This document shows positions 5,365 to 6,981 of a stretch of 6,981 nucleotides of DNA, in pieces. The position numbers and the translations under genes are program-made. This stretch comes from JBEHYA01 sp048498415 (GTDB taxonomy: Bacteria; Pseudomonadota; Alphaproteobacteria; UBA9219; RGZA01): positions 1-6,981 of the forward strand of contig JBEHYA010000096.1 in NCBI GenBank assembly GCA_048498415.1, in the 5' to 3' direction. Positions within the stretch are counted from its first letter, which is position 1, and the number at the start of each line of letters is the position of its first letter. The notes beneath the pieces are model-generated. The model made no database searches, was not told the DNA's origin, and saw only the letters and a program-made list of their open reading frames with translations.

Positions 5365-6153
5365 TTAAAATAAACTGCGCGTAGCTGCCGCGATATCCAG
5401 CTGCCGGAGCAGATTTTCGCCAATCAGGAAATGATTGACGCCGGCGGCCTGCAGCCGCTGGATGTCGGCCTTTGTCTTGATGCCGCTTTCGCCCACCACC
5501 AGCTGGTTATCGGGGATGAGCGGCATGAGGCGTTCGGTGGTACCCAGATCAATGCCAAGCGTTTTCAGATTGCGGTTGTTGATGCCGAGCATGAGGCGGG
5601 GCAGATCGAGATCCAGATCGAGCACGCGGGTGAGTTCGGCTTCGTCATGCACTTCTATCAGAATGGAAAGCCCATGGCGGGCGGCGAGATGGGCGAGGTC
5701 GGAGAGATGGTCATCCGATAAGCAGGCGGCGATCAGCAGCACGGCATCCGCGCCGATCACTTTGGCTTCAACGACCTGATAGGGATCGATGACAAAATCC
5801 TTGCGCAAAACGGGCAGGTTGGCAGCCTGTTTGGCGATTTTGATATAGCTGTCATGGCCTTGAAAATACGGCACATCGGTGAGCACCGAAAGGCACGCGG
5901 CGCTTGAGCTTTTATAAGCGCGGGCAATTTCCGCGACGTCAAAATTCTCACGGATCACGCCGGCGCTGGGCGATGCTTTTTTGATTTCGGTGATCAGGCC
6001 GATGGGTTTGGCGGCGAGCGCGGCGTAGAAATCGAGTGGATCGGGCAGCGCTTCGGCTTCGCGTTCCAGCTCTGCGAAAGGTTTGGCTTTGATGCACGCC
6101 TGAACATGGATGCGCTTATCGGCAACGATGCGGGTTAAAACATTATCTTCCAT
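5365..6153 (-). CDS. trpC: Indole-3-glycerol phosphate synthase TrpC
   Basis: TrpC closes the indole ring, converting carboxyphenylamino-deoxyribulose phosphate to indole-3-glycerol phosphate with loss of CO2 and water, in tryptophan synthesis. The 262-residue product is a complete monofunctional (beta/alpha)8 barrel, not fused to TrpF. The catalytic set is present: Glu56 and Lys58 in ITEIKKASPSAG, Lys118 in LRKDF, Glu167 in LIEVHD, Asn192 in GINNRNL, and Glu222-Ser223 in VGESGI. The phosphate-site GENLLR follows at 245-250. I chose ATG 6153 because it gives the family's normal N-terminus and has AGGT 5 bases ahead. The open frame runs further upstream only as a shadow of trpD. The start overlaps the trpD stop by 11 bp, indicating translational coupling in a trpD-trpC operon read leftward. 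A short Asp-Leu run (DLDLDLP, 179-184) sits in a surface segment and is harmless. Confidence 0.96.
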   Translation of the reverse strand: MEDNVLTRIVADKRIHVQACIKAKPFAELEREAEALPDPLDFYAALAAKPIGLITEIKKASPSAGVIRENFDVAEIARAYKSSSAACLSVLTDVPYFQGHDSYIKIAKQAANLPVLRKDFVIDPYQVVEAKVIGADAVLLIAACLSDDHLSDLAHLAARHGLSILIEVHDEAELTRVLDLDLDLPRLMLGINNRNLKTLGIDLGTTERLMPLIPDNQLVVGESGIKTKADIQRLQAAGVNHFLIGENLLRQLDIAAATRSLF

Positions 6154-6898
6154 TTGTGACCTGCACGAATTTTTCCAGGATTTTTTTGGCCTTACCGCTG
6201 GCCAGCATCTCATCCGCCAATGCAATGCCGCCGGCGAGATCGGTTTTGCCGGCGACCATGAAGCCGGCGCCCGCATTAAGGAGGACGATATCGCGATACG
6301 GGCCTTTTTCACCGTTTAGCAGGGCTAAAAGGCGTTCCGCATTGGTCTTGGCATCGCCGCCTTTAAGGTCTGCAAGCGTGGCTTTGGGTAGCGTATGGCT
6401 TTCGGACGTAAAAACGAAATCACGAATGTGGCCGTTTTGCAGAAAGGCGGCGTCGGTCGCATCAGTCGTCGTGATTTCATCCAGCCCGTCGCGGCCATGC
6501 ACGGCAAGCACGCTTGAGCTGCCAAGTTCTTTTAGAATATGCGCAAACGCATCGCACCATTGCGGGGCGAACACGCCGACCATCTGGTGTTTGGGCCGGG
6601 CGGGGTTCACCAAAGGCCCGAGCAAATTGAAAATCGTGCGATGACCGAGGCGAGCACGGATGGGGGCGACGATTTTGAGCGCCGGATGATAGTAGGGCGC
6701 CATGAGGAAGCAGAGATTGGTCTGATCAAGCGACCGCTGCATCGCTTCGCGGCTGGCTTCAATGTTCACACCCAAAGCCGTGAGCACGTCGGAGGAGCCG
6801 CTTTTGCTGGAAACCGCGCGGTTGCCATGTTTTACAACCTTCACACCCGCCGCGGCCAGAACAAAGCAGACGGCGGTGGAGATATTGAGCGTGCCGTG
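6143..6898 (-). pseudogene. trpD: Anthranilate phosphoribosyltransferase TrpD, lacking its 5' part
   Basis: TrpD joins anthranilate to PRPP, the second committed step of tryptophan synthesis. About 251 residues of homologous sequence are present out of a usual 335-345. Kept motifs, in order: HGTLNISTA, KVVKHGNRAVSSKSGSSDVL, HPALKIVAPIRARLGHRTIFNLLGP with the anthranilate-site arginine, and the metal-binding pair in GLDEIT. The 3' end is intact and overlaps the trpC start. Upstream of HGT the expected GTGGDG PRPP loop and the whole N-terminal helical domain are missing. The frame stays open to the window end but encodes unrelated residues (CRHH before GTLN), because those bases carry an Rhs-like sequence on the other strand. 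The GTG at 6842-6844 could be called as a start, but it would remove the PRPP loop. As shown the gene should be inactive. A chimeric contig join is an equally serious explanation. Confidence 0.85.
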
Positions 6899-6981
6899 GT
6901 GTCGGCAAACGCCTGGGCCGGCACGTCGCCGAGATTCCGATACACGGGCCAGACCATGCTGTTCGACGCAAGGCTCTACCA
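6899..6981 (+). pseudogene. Fragment of Rhs/YD-repeat core, plus strand, cut by the window end
   Basis: In one plus-strand frame these bases read VSANAWAGTSPRF then RYTGQTMLFDARLY, followed by an incomplete CA-codon. The RFRYTGQ...LY pattern is a hallmark of the Rhs-associated core (commonly RFRYTGQ, a short variable stretch, then GLYYYKAR). Rhs proteins are very large YD-repeat polymorphic toxins or surface proteins; this piece is only 27 residues and has no start, upstream repeats or toxin tip here. It directly abuts the broken trpD and is oriented opposite to it. Recognition is from the motif alone. The reading-frame match is good, but the fragment is too short for certainty. Confidence 0.65.

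Noticed and set aside
5431..5779. Plus-strand ORFs opposite trpC
   Set aside because: Shadow frames of a complete TrpC with all catalytic residues.
6156..6644. Plus-strand ORF of 162 residues opposite trpD
   Set aside because: Antisense shadow; the minus strand carries clear TrpD motifs.
6842..6844. GTG as a genuine start of a short trpD
   Set aside because: Family homology continues upstream in the same frame to HGTLNIST at about 6898, so this codon is internal.
6890..6981. Simple frameshift or indel in trpD as the explanation of its missing 5' end
   Set aside because: None of the three minus-strand frames over 6899-6981 resembles TrpD, and one has a stop near the edge. The sequence is unrelated, not merely out of frame.

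Overview
The window looks like a moderately GC-rich bacterial chromosome segment. The proteins are proteobacterial in style and most suggestive of an alphaproteobacterium or a relative. That assignment rests on general resemblance of FabD, FabG, TrpC and the ABC1 kinase and on GTCATNCC-type intergenic palindromes; it is not proven here. I see no tRNA, rRNA, CRISPR array or complete insertion sequence.

Left part (1-2676): a 93-bp composite palindromic repeat is followed by fabD (malonyl-CoA:ACP transacylase) and fabG (3-oxoacyl-ACP reductase). The two genes normally sit close together in one operon. Here an oppositely oriented gene for a glycine-rich, probably beta-solenoid protein of unknown function lies between them. 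Its stop codon abuts that of fabD.

Middle part (2677-4940): a 46-residue peptide gene with a clear secretory signal (2759-2899) converges on an uncharacterised 110-residue Pro/Ala/Gly-rich ORF (2900-3232), with no base between the stops. An AT-rich promoter-like stretch and a second copy of the 93-bp repeat then lead into a full-length ABC1/UbiB-family atypical kinase gene. The two repeat copies differ at 7 of 93 positions. Four of those differences form two compensatory base-pair swaps, so the two hairpins appear to be conserved as structures.

Right part (4941-6981): a single-span membrane protein with an Ala/Pro/Val tail converges, with a 1-bp gap, on a minus-strand trpD-trpC pair for tryptophan biosynthesis. 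trpC is complete and overlaps the end of trpD. trpD lacks its 5' third: homology stops inside the PRPP-binding glycine loop. The remaining bases to the window end instead encode, on the plus strand, a fragment resembling the Rhs/YD-repeat core (RFRYTGQ...). This is either a real disruption of trpD by an Rhs-type sequence or a chimeric assembly join. It is the first thing to check.

Functionally, the window pairs fatty-acid synthesis and tryptophan genes with several small, poorly characterised envelope or structural proteins. Three convergent gene pairs abut with 0-1 bp between stops and no obvious terminators. I did not find a clearly novel multi-gene system. The strongest unusual signals are the trpD/Rhs junction, the covarying repeat in two 5' leaders, and the antisense beta-solenoid gene inside the fab locus.
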